Assembly: GCF_029076845.1 (NCBI RefSeq)
Contig: NZ_JARESE010000083.1
Location: 1 to 40,814 of the forward strand
DNA: 40,814 nt
Source of the DNA: Novosphingobium album (ex Liu et al. 2023)
Lineage (GTDB): Bacteria > Pseudomonadota > Alphaproteobacteria > Sphingomonadales > Sphingomonadaceae
Reading direction: 5' to 3'
The position numbers were made by a program, and so were the translations under genes. The notes below the pieces were generated by a model. It was not told the origin of the DNA and ran no database searches. It was given only the letters and a program-made list of their open reading frames with translations. How positions within the stretch are numbered: the stretch's first letter is position 1; the number at the start of each line of letters is the position of its first letter. Positions 33,044 through 40,814 of the stretch are shown piece after piece.

Positions 33044-35902
33044 ATGACCACCTTCAAAACACTGCTGCTTGCCGGGCTGGCCAGTTCGGCGCTGGCTATC
33101 TCGACCGCCAGTGCGCAGGATATCCCACCGCCGGACGCCGCAAGCCCGAAGGATGAACCGCAAGATGCCGACGGGATCGTCGTCACCGGCTCGCGCATCG
33201 CGCGGCCCGAGCTGGAATCGCCGATGCCGGTCAGCGTCACGAAGATGGAGGATTCCTTCAACCTGGGCATCATCAATGCCTATGATGCCTTGCGCCGCGA
33301 TCCGGCGCTGGGCAACGGGCTGGATTCCTCGGTAGGCTGCGTTGACTGCAACACCGGCACCGATACCGGGCTGGGCGCGCTCAACCTGCGCAACCTGGGC
33401 GTCAACCGCACGCTGACGCTGGTCGACGGCCAGCGCCGGGTGTCGGTGCTGGCGGGGGCCTCCGCGGTCGATCCCAACATGATCCCGGTCGGCATGATCG
33501 ACCGCTTCGAAGTGGTGACGGGCGGCGCGGCCGCGGTCTATGGCGCCGACGCGGTGACAGGCGCGGTGAACATCATCACCAAGAAGAGCATCGAGGGCCT
33601 CAATCTGCGCGTCACGGGCGGCATTGCCGAGAAAGGCGATGCCACGCGGTTCATGGCCTCGCTTGCGACTGGCGGCAAGTTCGCCGACGATCGCGGTTCG
33701 TTCGCCATCGGCGGCACCTATTCCGGCACCAATCCCTTTTTCTTCAAGGATCGCATCGGCATCGGCAACCAGCTGGCCTATGTGGCGAACCCCAAGAACA
33801 CCGGCCCCAACGACGGCATTCCCGACAACATCGTTTCACACAACTTCCGGTATATCTATCTCGACTGGAAGCCGAGCATCTGGATCAACAACGCCAACTA
33901 CAACAACGCTGAATTCTATATCGAAAATGGCGGCCTGCGCCGGGCGCAGTACGATACACAGTGGGTCTACGCGCAGACCTCGAATGGCGATGGCGGCGAT
34001 GGCCGCTCCCTGATCGACGTCGGCCAGTTCCAGGCCCGCACCCGCACCGCATCGCTGATGGGCCGCCTCAACTACAAGTTGACCGATACCATCGAATATG
34101 GCGCCAACTTCTCCTACGCCCACGTCGATTGGCAATCGGATTCGCTCTACTTCCGGGTCGATAACCGCAGCGCCAATTATCCCAAGGCCAATTTCGAGAA
34201 CCCCTACACGCCGCAGGCGGTCAGGGATTTCATGACCGAGAACGGCCTGACCGAGATCGGCGTGCGCCGCGCCTATGACAACTTTCCGGTCAAGGTGCTC
34301 AATCGCGAGCAGGAAGACGTCACGATCGCCCAGAACATCAGCGGCAAGCTGGGCAGCAAGCTGAACTGGCAGGCGTTCTGGCAATACGGCAGGGCGCGCC
34401 TGGATGCCATCAGCCGCAACAACGTGGCCTATTCCCTGTGGATCAACGCGATCGATGTCGTTGCCGACGCCAATGGCAATCCGATGTGCCGCAGCGCCGC
34501 GGCCCGAGCCGATGGCTGCCTTCCGATCAACGTCTTCAGCACCGATGCGGTCGATCCGGCAGTCTACAAGTATTTCCAGCGGGATCGGCATGAGATCAAG
34601 ATCAACACGCAGGAGATCTATGGCGGCAACATCAATGGCCAGATCTTCTCCCTGCCTTATGGTGATGTCTCCATCGCGGCCGGTATCGAGCACCGCAAGG
34701 ATGCGATCGACACCAAGGATGATCCCGCCGCCTATCTGATCACCAGCGGTTCGGAACCGCCGCACCCGAACGTCAAGGCTTCGATGAACGTGACCGAGTT
34801 CTACGGCGAAGTCGTGGTGCCCGTCCTCAAGGACATACCCTTTATCAAGAGCCTGGAAGTGGAAGGCGCCTATCGCTATTCCGACTATTCCACCTTTGGC
34901 GGGACCGAGGCGTGGAAAGGCGGCGTGACCTGGTCGCCGGTCGACTGGCTGACCTTCCGCGGGGTGCGGTCGCGCAGCGTGCGCGCGCCCAACTTCTCGG
35001 AACTCTATACGCCGCAGTCCCAGGCCGGCGCGGGCACCACGCCCGATGCCTGCGACGTCCAGCGCTACAACCTCACCCCGACACGCGCGGCGAACTGCAA
35101 GGCGCTGGGGATCAACACGCCGCTTCCGCTCAACTTCGACACCTATATCGTCAGCGGCGGCAACCCCGATCTCCAGCCGGAAGTGTCGAACAGCCTGACG
35201 CTGGGCGCGATTTTCCAGCCCCGCTTCATTCCGGGCCTGGACGTGACGGCCGACTATTGGGACATCGACATCAAGAACGTGATCGCGTCCTTCTCCAACA
35301 CCAAGACCATCGAGCTATGCGTCGATTTGCCGACCATCGACAATGCGTTCTGCGACGCGGTCGTGCGCCGGCCGACCGACCATTCGGTCGATTACGTGAA
35401 ATCGGTCCTGATCAATGCTTCGCGCCAGCGGGCACGCGGCATCGACTTCGGCCTCGATTATCACCGTCCGCTGGGCGCCGGGACGCTGAGCCTGGCCTTC
35501 AAGGGCACCTATCTGATCTCGAACCTGCTGGAATCGACGCCGGGTATCGTCGCGGGCAATGTCCGCTACGATGGCGACAGCGGCAATCCGCGCTTCCGGG
35601 CCACTCTCCTGACCGCTTACCACATCGGCAAGTTCGGCGTTTCGTTCGACACGCAGTTCAGAAGCGCGACCAACGTCAACGTGAATTCCACTTCCGACGA
35701 ACAATACGATGACTACAGCATCCCCGCCTATGTCCTGAACAACCTGGCGCTTCAGTTCGATATCACCGACGAGTACCAGATCGGCTTCGGGGTGAACAAT
35801 ATCTTCGGCGTCAAGGCGCCCAATTACCCCGGCACTTATGCCAGCACCATTTTCGATCAGGTCGGCCGGTATTTCTATGGATCGATCAGCCTGAAGCTTT
35901 GA
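33044..35902 (+). CDS. TonB-dependent outer-membrane receptor
   Basis: The protein has 952 residues with a signal peptide (cleavage near SASAQ) and the IVVTGS TonB-interaction motif at 45-50. A plug domain (about 60-200, with R-N-L-G-V-N-R-T-L-T-L-V-D-G and GGAAAVYGADAVTGAVNIIT) precedes a 22-strand barrel ending in G-R-Y-F-Y-G-S-I-S-L-K-L. A C-V-D-C pair lies in the plug. ATG 33044 has GAGGGG 8 bases upstream. It likely imports a large or scarce phosphorus compound over the outer membrane; the substrate is inferred from the neighbouring phosphoesterases and PhnDCE importer. It shares the divergent region and dyad with rpiR. Confidence 0.92.
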   Translation: MTTFKTLLLAGLASSALAISTASAQDIPPPDAASPKDEPQDADGIVVTGSRIARPELESPMPVSVTKMEDSFNLGIINAYDALRRDPALGNGLDSSVGCVDCNTGTDTGLGALNLRNLGVNRTLTLVDGQRRVSVLAGASAVDPNMIPVGMIDRFEVVTGGAAAVYGADAVTGAVNIITKKSIEGLNLRVTGGIAEKGDATRFMASLATGGKFADDRGSFAIGGTYSGTNPFFFKDRIGIGNQLAYVANPKNTGPNDGIPDNIVSHNFRYIYLDWKPSIWINNANYNNAEFYIENGGLRRAQYDTQWVYAQTSNGDGGDGRSLIDVGQFQARTRTASLMGRLNYKLTDTIEYGANFSYAHVDWQSDSLYFRVDNRSANYPKANFENPYTPQAVRDFMTENGLTEIGVRRAYDNFPVKVLNREQEDVTIAQNISGKLGSKLNWQAFWQYGRARLDAISRNNVAYSLWINAIDVVADANGNPMCRSAAARADGCLPINVFSTDAVDPAVYKYFQRDRHEIKINTQEIYGGNINGQIFSLPYGDVSIAAGIEHRKDAIDTKDDPAAYLITSGSEPPHPNVKASMNVTEFYGEVVVPVLKDIPFIKSLEVEGAYRYSDYSTFGGTEAWKGGVTWSPVDWLTFRGVRSRSVRAPNFSELYTPQSQAGAGTTPDACDVQRYNLTPTRAANCKALGINTPLPLNFDTYIVSGGNPDLQPEVSNSLTLGAIFQPRFIPGLDVTADYWDIDIKNVIASFSNTKTIELCVDLPTIDNAFCDAVVRRPTDHSVDYVKSVLINASRQRARGIDFGLDYHRPLGAGTLSLAFKGTYLISNLLESTPGIVAGNVRYDGDSGNPRFRATLLTAYHIGKFGVSFDTQFRSATNVNVNSTSDEQYDDYSIPAYVLNNLALQFDITDEYQIGFGVNNIFGVKAPNYPGTYASTIFDQVGRYFYGSISLKL

Positions 35903-36006
35903 CGCGGCTGGATGCGGCGGCGGAGAACTGCCAGGCTTCGGTTTGCGGCTGATGGCCTGGCCTCACAGACGAAGCCCCATCGCATTTGCGAGGGGCCAGG
36001 CAATTT

Positions 36007-36033
36007 CGGAGAGCCGACGGCGTCGGCTCTCCG
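36007..36033 (+). terminator. Perfect hairpin between the TonB receptor and phospholipase genes
   Basis: Twelve-base arms (36007-36018 and 36022-36033) around a 3-base loop, made largely of GGAGAGCCGAC and its complement. No T-run follows, so this may reduce, rather than stop, transcription into the phospholipase gene or stabilise the receptor mRNA. Confidence 0.5.
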
Positions 36034-36084
36034 CTCCGCGGTTCCTCAACGACCGATATTTGCAAGCATATGGAGCAAAGGACG

Positions 36085-38178
36085 ATGACAGACCGCAGGA
36101 GTGTTCTTACCCTCGGCGCCGGCCTGGCGGCTGCGGTGGCTTTGCCCGGCAGCATCCGAAGAGCCTTGGCGATTCCGGCGGACAGCCGCACCGGCACCAT
36201 CCGGGATGTGCAGCATGTCGTCATCCTGATGCAGGAAAACCGCAGTTTCGATCACTATTTCGGAACGATGCGCGGGGTTCGCGGATTTGGCGATCGCCAT
36301 CTGGTGCCGCTGGCAAGCGGCAAGCCCACCTGGTTCCAGTCCGACGGCAAGCGGGAAATCCCCCCGTATCACCTGAACACGGCCACCACGAGCGCGCTGC
36401 GCGTGCCCGATACCCCGCACAGCTACAACGACACGCAAGCGCCGTGGAACCAGGGCAAATTCGGCTTCTGGCCGAAATACAAGACCGAGTTCTCCATGGG
36501 CCATTATCAGCGGGCAGACATTCCGTTCCAGTTCGCGCTCGCCGAGGCTTTCACCATTTGCGACGGATATCATTGTTCCGTCACCGCCGGCACCGATCCC
36601 AACCGCATCGTGTTCTGGTCGGGCTCGAGCGCCAATCCGCGCCTCAGGGCGCAAGGCATCAATTGCACCGACGCGGACTCCGAGCCGGACAATCTGCGTT
36701 GCTGGGTCAAGGGAACGATGCCCGACCCCGGCTATACCTATAACGGTACGGCGCTGACCTGGCCGACCATCCCGGATGTCCTGGAAGCGGCCGGGATAAG
36801 CTGGCGCATCTATCAGGACCCCAATGACAATTTCACCGGGGCCATGCACGGCTGCCTGGCCTTTGACAGCTTCCGCACGGCCAAGCCGGGCTCGCCCATC
36901 TATGAAAAGGGTATGCGGCACTGGTCGCTGGAAGACCTGGCCGAGGATGCCCGCAAGGGCACCTTGCCCCAGGTATCCTGGGTGCTGCCGCCCGACAGGT
37001 GGTCCGAACATCCCGGTCCGTCCAGCCCCGCCCAGGGCGCGGAGTTCACCGCGCAGATTCTCGATGCCCTGACGGCGAATCCGGAAACCTGGAGCCGGAC
37101 GGTCTTCTTCCTGACATTCGATGAGAATGACGGCTTCTTCGACCACGTGCCCGCGCCGGCACCCCCTTCCTTCAATATCGACGGCTCGGTGGCCGGTGGG
37201 GCGACGTTCAATCTTGATGGGGAATATTTCTCCGATCCGGAGCGCAAGCATCTCTACCCGGAAGACATTATCACCGGCACGGTACGCCCCTTCGGCCTGG
37301 GGCCGCGCGTGCCGATGTATGTCGTCTCCCCCTGGAGCAAGGGTGGCTGGGTCTCCAGCCAGGTGTTCGATCACACTTCGGTGGGGCAGTTCCTGGAGAA
37401 GCGCTTCGGCGTCACCATTCCCGGCATCAGCCGCTGGCACCGCGCGATGTGCGGCGACATGCTGTCGGCTTTCGATTTCGCGTCGCCGAACGATCCGGCC
37501 GTGCCGCCCCTGCCGGATACGCGCGGTTCCGTTGCGCTGGTCAAGCAGGCCATGACCCGCCCCCGTCCGGTATCGCCGAACGAGCCGGAGAAGCTGTTCC
37601 AGGAAGCCGGCACTCGCCTGTCGCGCGCGCTGCCTTACGTGCTCCATGTCGATGCCCGGACGCAAGCTGGCGTGGCGACGCTGCACTTCGTGAATGAAGG
37701 CACTGTCGGCGTGACTTTCCACGTCTATGACAAGCACCACCTCGATCGCATCCCGCGCCGTTATGCCGTGGAAGCCGGCAAGAGCCTGGATGACCATTGG
37801 ACCATCGACCGCGAGCGCGGCCTCGACCTCGTGGTGCTCGGCCCCAACGGCTTCATGCGATCCTTGACCGCCGATGCCGGCGTGCCGCTGCCCACGCTCA
37901 TCGCCCGCTACGACGCCCCGCGGAAAGTCATCGAGCTTGCGCTGGAAAACCACACCGATGCGCCGGTCCATCTTGCCCTTGGCAAAGATGCCTATGGCCT
38001 GAATGCGACACGGCGGGTTCCCGTCATTCCGGGCGGCAGCGCCAAGGCGCGCTGGCTGACCGCGAAAAGTCATGGCTGGTATGATTTCACGGTGGAGACT
38101 GACGGGCTGGCCATGGGTTTCGCCGGCCGGCTGGAAGACGGCAAGCCCACCTTGAGCGATCCGCTGATGCACACCTGA
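36085..38178 (+). CDS. Tat-exported phospholipase C (phosphocholine-specific type)
   Basis: The protein has 697 residues. A twin-arginine signal (Arg4-Arg5 followed by SVLTLGAGLAAAVAL) suggests export in folded form. The catalytic phosphoesterase domain starts with the hallmark Q-E-N-R-S-F-D-H-Y-F-G (residues 50-60) and continues through T-A-G-T-D-P-N-R, W-S-E-H-P and T-F-D-E-N-D-G-F-F-D-H. Two C-terminal beta domains of the bacterial PLC type (about 530-690, with H-F-V-N-E-G and V-Y-D-K-H-H) complete it. These enzymes cleave phosphatidylcholine or sphingomyelin to release phosphocholine, a known phosphorus source. ATG 36085 is chosen because GGAG lies 9 bases upstream; an in-frame ATG lies at 36070. 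Confidence 0.92.
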   Translation: MTDRRSVLTLGAGLAAAVALPGSIRRALAIPADSRTGTIRDVQHVVILMQENRSFDHYFGTMRGVRGFGDRHLVPLASGKPTWFQSDGKREIPPYHLNTATTSALRVPDTPHSYNDTQAPWNQGKFGFWPKYKTEFSMGHYQRADIPFQFALAEAFTICDGYHCSVTAGTDPNRIVFWSGSSANPRLRAQGINCTDADSEPDNLRCWVKGTMPDPGYTYNGTALTWPTIPDVLEAAGISWRIYQDPNDNFTGAMHGCLAFDSFRTAKPGSPIYEKGMRHWSLEDLAEDARKGTLPQVSWVLPPDRWSEHPGPSSPAQGAEFTAQILDALTANPETWSRTVFFLTFDENDGFFDHVPAPAPPSFNIDGSVAGGATFNLDGEYFSDPERKHLYPEDIITGTVRPFGLGPRVPMYVVSPWSKGGWVSSQVFDHTSVGQFLEKRFGVTIPGISRWHRAMCGDMLSAFDFASPNDPAVPPLPDTRGSVALVKQAMTRPRPVSPNEPEKLFQEAGTRLSRALPYVLHVDARTQAGVATLHFVNEGTVGVTFHVYDKHHLDRIPRRYAVEAGKSLDDHWTIDRERGLDLVVLGPNGFMRSLTADAGVPLPTLIARYDAPRKVIELALENHTDAPVHLALGKDAYGLNATRRVPVIPGGSAKARWLTAKSHGWYDFTVETDGLAMGFAGRLEDGKPTLSDPLMHT

Positions 38179-38228
38179 ACGGCGGATCGGTTCGGACCAA
38201 GCCATATCTTCGGCGTCAGCCCTCCTGA

Positions 38229-38306
38229 TTTTCCCGAATTCTTTGCCGAAATATTTCGATCATGGTGAGGCGGTATTTCTATCTCCGCATCAAGCCGAAG
38301 CTGTGA
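38229..38306 (+). pseudogene. Relic of a TonB-receptor C-terminus
   Basis: Directly before the metallophosphoesterase gene, a plus-strand frame ends RRYFYLRIKPKL then TGA, very like the end of the intact receptor upstream (GRYFYGSISLKL). At DNA level the segment around 38254-38306 aligns with the 3' end of the receptor gene, with identical runs (TCGATCA, CGGTATTTCTAT, GAAGCT) and about one base of length change. The rest of that receptor is gone. This suggests a second receptor gene, or a duplicated one, once stood here. Confidence 0.55.
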
Positions 38307-38371
38307 AGCAGATATTTTTCTTAATATTGCGCAAATCCTTCCAAATCTCCACCGAAAGGAAATATTGGATC

Positions 38372-39592
38372 ATGAACAAAGCTTGCACCATAGCTTTGGC
38401 GGTAAAGAGCAGCCTGATCGCCTTGCTGATGGCCACGGCTCCGGCATCGGCTGAAACATTCACCGTTGCGGTCATTCCCGACCCGCAAGGCTACAACAAC
38501 GTTCTTTCCCCGCAGCCCAGTTCTTCGGATGTCTTTGTCCAGCAGATGCAATATGTGGTGGACCAGCGCGAGAAAAAGAACATCGTCTTCACCGCCTTCG
38601 TCGGCGACATCGTCGAGCATGGCGACGGCGTCTTCTATGCCAAGGATGGCGCCAGGACGGTCGGCTCCATTCTGGTCAACCCGTCGCAGACGTCGGGAGA
38701 CTATCGCCTGCTCGACACGCGAGCGGAATGGGATAGCGCCAATCGCGCCATCTCCATCCTCAGCCGCTCTTCCATCCCCTTCGGCATGTCGCCCGGCAAC
38801 CACGATTACGATGACGGCTATTGGACCTATACGGACGCCGGGTGGACCCAGCAGGGGACGACCATTCCCAGCGCCACGCCCCGCGATCACGTTTCCGGGC
38901 GGGTGTGGGATCTCTATTTCGGCCCGCAGTCACGCCATTTCGTGCACAAGCCCTGGTATGGCGGCTCGTTCAACCAGGGGCTGAACAGCTACCAGTTCTT
39001 CACCGGCGGCGGGAAGCGCTTCCTGCACTTCGCCTTCGAGATGCAGCCGTCGCAGGCGGTGCTGAACTGGGCGCAGGGCGTGATCGACGCCAATCCGGGC
39101 CTGCCGGTCATCCTCAGCACCCATGACTGGCTGAACCCCCGCTACAAGGACAAGAAGCGGTCCGATGATTACGATGTCTATTTTCACGACAGCGCCCATT
39201 TGACGCCCGACCAGATCTGGGACCGCTTCGTCCGCAAGAATCCGGCGATCTTCCTGGTCCTGTGCGGTCATTTGTGGACCGAACCCAGGAACGGTGTCTC
39301 GCAGGGCGAGGATATCCGCATCGACAAGAACGATGCGGGCTATCCGGTCTATCAGGTGCTCCAGGACTATCAGGCCAACTCGGTCGGCCCCGATGGCAAG
39401 GCCGGTTCGGTCCCCGGAGGCGCCGGCTGGCTGCGGTTCATCGCGTTCGATACCGAAAAGCGCAAGATGCATTTCTACACTTATTCCACGCTGATCGGCC
39501 GCTATGCGGGCCGGGATGGCTACCTGCCCTTCGGCATCCCCGCCGAGTATTCGGATTTCGAGCTCGATTTCCCGCCACAGTTGCTGAAATGA
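38372..39592 (+). CDS. Secreted calcineurin-type metallophosphoesterase
   Basis: The protein has 406 residues with a signal peptide ending near ASAE. Metal-site motifs of the calcineurin-like superfamily are all present: Asp37-x-Gln39 (replacing the usual D-x-H), Gly-Asp79-I, GNHD (142-145), His251 in L-S-T-H-D and C-G-H300. The Gln at position 39 is an uncommon metal ligand. It likely hydrolyses phosphomono- or diesters in the periplasm or outside. GAAAGGA lies 11 bases before ATG 38372. The gene follows the phospholipase by 193 bases, a stretch that includes a TonB-receptor relic and the CGAAATATTTCG palindrome, so it may have its own promoter. Confidence 0.82.
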   Translation: MNKACTIALAVKSSLIALLMATAPASAETFTVAVIPDPQGYNNVLSPQPSSSDVFVQQMQYVVDQREKKNIVFTAFVGDIVEHGDGVFYAKDGARTVGSILVNPSQTSGDYRLLDTRAEWDSANRAISILSRSSIPFGMSPGNHDYDDGYWTYTDAGWTQQGTTIPSATPRDHVSGRVWDLYFGPQSRHFVHKPWYGGSFNQGLNSYQFFTGGGKRFLHFAFEMQPSQAVLNWAQGVIDANPGLPVILSTHDWLNPRYKDKKRSDDYDVYFHDSAHLTPDQIWDRFVRKNPAIFLVLCGHLWTEPRNGVSQGEDIRIDKNDAGYPVYQVLQDYQANSVGPDGKAGSVPGGAGWLRFIAFDTEKRKMHFYTYSTLIGRYAGRDGYLPFGIPAEYSDFELDFPPQLLK

Positions 39593-39601
39593 AGCAACCG
39601 G

Positions 39602-39634
39602 GGGGGGCGGACACTGACGAAGTGTCCGCCCCCC
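39602..39634. terminator. Strong hairpin after the metallophosphoesterase
   Basis: Perfect 14-base arms (39602-39615 and 39621-39634, G6-C-GGACACT and its complement) around GACGA, 10 bases after the stop. It is very GC-rich, with no T-run on the plus side. It likely ends the phosphorus island transcript and separates it from the convergent aldolase gene. Confidence 0.6.
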
Positions 39635-39652
39635 GGCTCTCATCGCGACCGG

Positions 39653-39686
39653 AAAGAAAAAGGGCGGCGCCCGCAGGCACCGCCCT
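39653..39686 (-). terminator. Rho-independent terminator of the aldolase gene
   Basis: On the minus strand AGGGCGGTGCC pairs, with one mismatch, across a 4-base loop at 39661-39686 and is followed by TTTTTCTTTCC. It lies 24 bases after the aldolase stop: the standard rho-independent form. Confidence 0.75.
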
Positions 39687-39709
39687 CTTCCCATTCCGGG
39701 CCTGTCCGC

Positions 39710-40621
39710 TCAGGCAGCGGCGGCGGATTCGGCCTTCTGGGTCGAGCCCTTGTAGATTTCGTCGATCGCTTCGCCCAGCGAGGCGTCGAATTCCGCATCG
39801 CTCATCTGCGCGCGCAAGTCGTTGAGCAGCGCGCGGCTGAAGCTGGCGATGATGCCCCGGTTCTTCGCCAGTTCGACGCAGGCCTCGGGGCGCGCATAGC
39901 CGCCCGAAAGCGCGACGACGCGCAGCACCTTGGGATGATCGACCAGCGGATCGAACGTGCCCGGCACCACCGGCAGCGAGAGCTTGAGCATCACCTGCTT
40001 GCCATCGTCCAACGCATCGAGGTTCTTGAGGATCTCGGCCAGCAGGATCGTGTCGCAAGCGGCGCGGGTCTCGCTCTTGATGTTCACTTCAGGCTCGATG
40101 ATCGGCATCATGCCATGGGCGAGAACCTGCGCGCCGATCTCGAACTGCTGCTTGACGACGGCGGCGATGCCGGCCTCGTTCGCCGAGTTGATCACCGAGC
40201 GTTCCTTGGTGCCGAACACGCCGAGCGCGTGCGAACGCTCCAGCAGCGCGTCGAGATCGGGCATCGGCTTCATCAGCTGGACGCCGTTCGCCTCGTCCTC
40301 AAGCCCCTTGTCGATCTTGATGAACGGCACGATGCCCTTGGCGATCAGCGCCTGCGGCGTGGGCACGCCTTCCACCTGGCCATCCATGGTCCGTTCGAAC
40401 AGGATCGCGCCGATCACCTTGTCGCCCGTGAAGGCGGGCGAGGAGATGATCCGGCTGCGCATGTCGTGGATCAGGCCGAACATTTCCTCTTCGGTGCTCC
40501 AGGCGCTTTCATCGATGCCGTAGCCCTTGAGCGCCTTGGGCGTTGAGCCGCCGCTCTGATCGAGCGCGGCGATGAAGCCGTTGCCCTGGGCCATCTTGGC
40601 GGTCATTTCCGGGATCTGCAT
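39710..40621 (-). CDS. Class I fructose-bisphosphate aldolase
   Basis: The protein has 303 residues, typical for bacterial class I aldolases. Conserved parts are visible in order: A-A-L-D-Q-S-G-G-S-T-P-K (19-29), the S-R-I-I-S segment (57-60), ILFERTMDG (73-81), V-P-F-I-K-I-D-K-G (98-106), P-I-I-E-P-E-V (173-179), and the Schiff-base lysine Lys213 in VMLKLSLPV. It catalyses reversible cleavage of fructose-1,6-bisphosphate in glycolysis and gluconeogenesis in the cytoplasm. ATG 40621 has AGAGGAAG a few bases upstream; an in-frame upstream ATG (40672) lacks this. A clear terminator follows. The gene is on the opposite strand to the phosphorus genes and is probably independent of them. Confidence 0.92.
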   Translation of the reverse strand: MQIPEMTAKMAQGNGFIAALDQSGGSTPKALKGYGIDESAWSTEEEMFGLIHDMRSRIISSPAFTGDKVIGAILFERTMDGQVEGVPTPQALIAKGIVPFIKIDKGLEDEANGVQLMKPMPDLDALLERSHALGVFGTKERSVINSANEAGIAAVVKQQFEIGAQVLAHGMMPIIEPEVNIKSETRAACDTILLAEILKNLDALDDGKQVMLKLSLPVVPGTFDPLVDHPKVLRVVALSGGYARPEACVELAKNRGIIASFSRALLNDLRAQMSDAEFDASLGEAIDEIYKGSTQKAESAAAA

Positions 40622-40814
40622 GGCACTTCCTCTGCTTGCTGAAGGGGAGATCACGAGGTCGCTTATCGTCATGCCCCTGATCCCGCAATGCGGTAGATCA
40701 AGATCGGCGGCGATGCGACATGGCTGGAAGTTGGTTTGGTGATGCGCGGTAGCACTACTTTGGCAGAAGTGCGTTGGAATGTCTGGCGAGGGTGCATCTA
40801 CAGTGAGGGCAATG

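Noticed and set aside
35930..35961. Inverted repeat GCCAGGC/GCCTGGC just after the TonB receptor
   Set aside because: Short arms with an 18-base loop; the hairpin at 36007-36033 is far stronger.
36046..38205. A 719-codon minus-strand open frame opposite the phospholipase gene
   Set aside because: The phospholipase motifs are on the plus strand; the antisense frame has no motif or start signal.
1..40814. Search for CRISPR arrays, tRNA or rRNA genes and a relaxase or integrase
   Set aside because: No regularly spaced repeats, no cloverleaf-like sequence and no relaxase or integrase motif were seen on either strand by reading.

Overview
The window looks like DNA of a sphingomonad alphaproteobacterium (Sphingomonas/Sphingobium/Novosphingobium type). 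The support is high GC with strongly coupled, overlapping genes, a TonB-dependent receptor carrying the IVVTGS motif near its mature N-terminus, and an F-type conjugation gene set in the order familiar from sphingomonad megaplasmids. This placement is inferred from gene content, not from a marker gene.

Layout. (1) 1-3.6 kb holds a small catabolic-looking cluster: a C-terminally truncated GntR regulator (minus strand), then a cupin, a secreted esterase-713-like hydrolase and an ABM-type small protein on the plus strand, and a convergent SDR oxidoreductase. (2) 3.6-5.1 kb is AT-richer and gene-poor. It carries insertion-sequence relics, a terminator-like hairpin, an XRE-type regulator and a group of dyads ahead of the next operon. 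(3) 5.1-27.2 kb is one long plus-strand operon encoding an F-type type IV secretion (mating-pair formation) apparatus: small secreted protein, DsbC-like isomerase, traA, L, E, K, B, V, C, two small unknown genes, traW, traU, a Pro-rich unknown, a two-gene TraN, trbC, an S26 peptidase, traF, a second thioredoxin-like gene, traH and traG. A small membrane-protein gene converges on traG. No relaxase, coupling protein, oriT or replication gene is visible. (4) 27.6-28.25 kb has no convincing gene. (5) 28.25-39.6 kb is a phosphorus-acquisition island: a PhnDCE-type ABC importer, a HAD phosphatase, an RpiR/SIS regulator, a TonB receptor, a Tat-exported phospholipase C and a secreted metallophosphoesterase. 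(6) 39.7-40.6 kb is a class I fructose-bisphosphate aldolase on the minus strand with its own terminator.

How the genes may work together. In the phosphorus island, secreted phosphoesterases would release or trim organophosphates, the TonB receptor would carry a product over the outer membrane, PhnDCE would carry it over the inner membrane, and the HAD enzyme would dephosphorylate it. The same inverted repeat (ATCTCAW-N17-TTGAGAT, identical 24-bp half-site spacing) lies in both divergent promoter regions of this island, phnD/HAD and rpiR/TonB receptor. This points to a single regulon controlled by the RpiR protein. A PHO-box-like element also precedes phnD. No C-P lyase or phosphonatase is present, so the imported compound is more likely a phosphate ester than a phosphonate. 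This is the best candidate here for an undescribed system.

In the tra operon almost all genes overlap or nearly touch. The exception is the pilin gene traA, which is flanked on both sides by gaps filled with stem-loops, suggesting it is expressed or stabilised separately.
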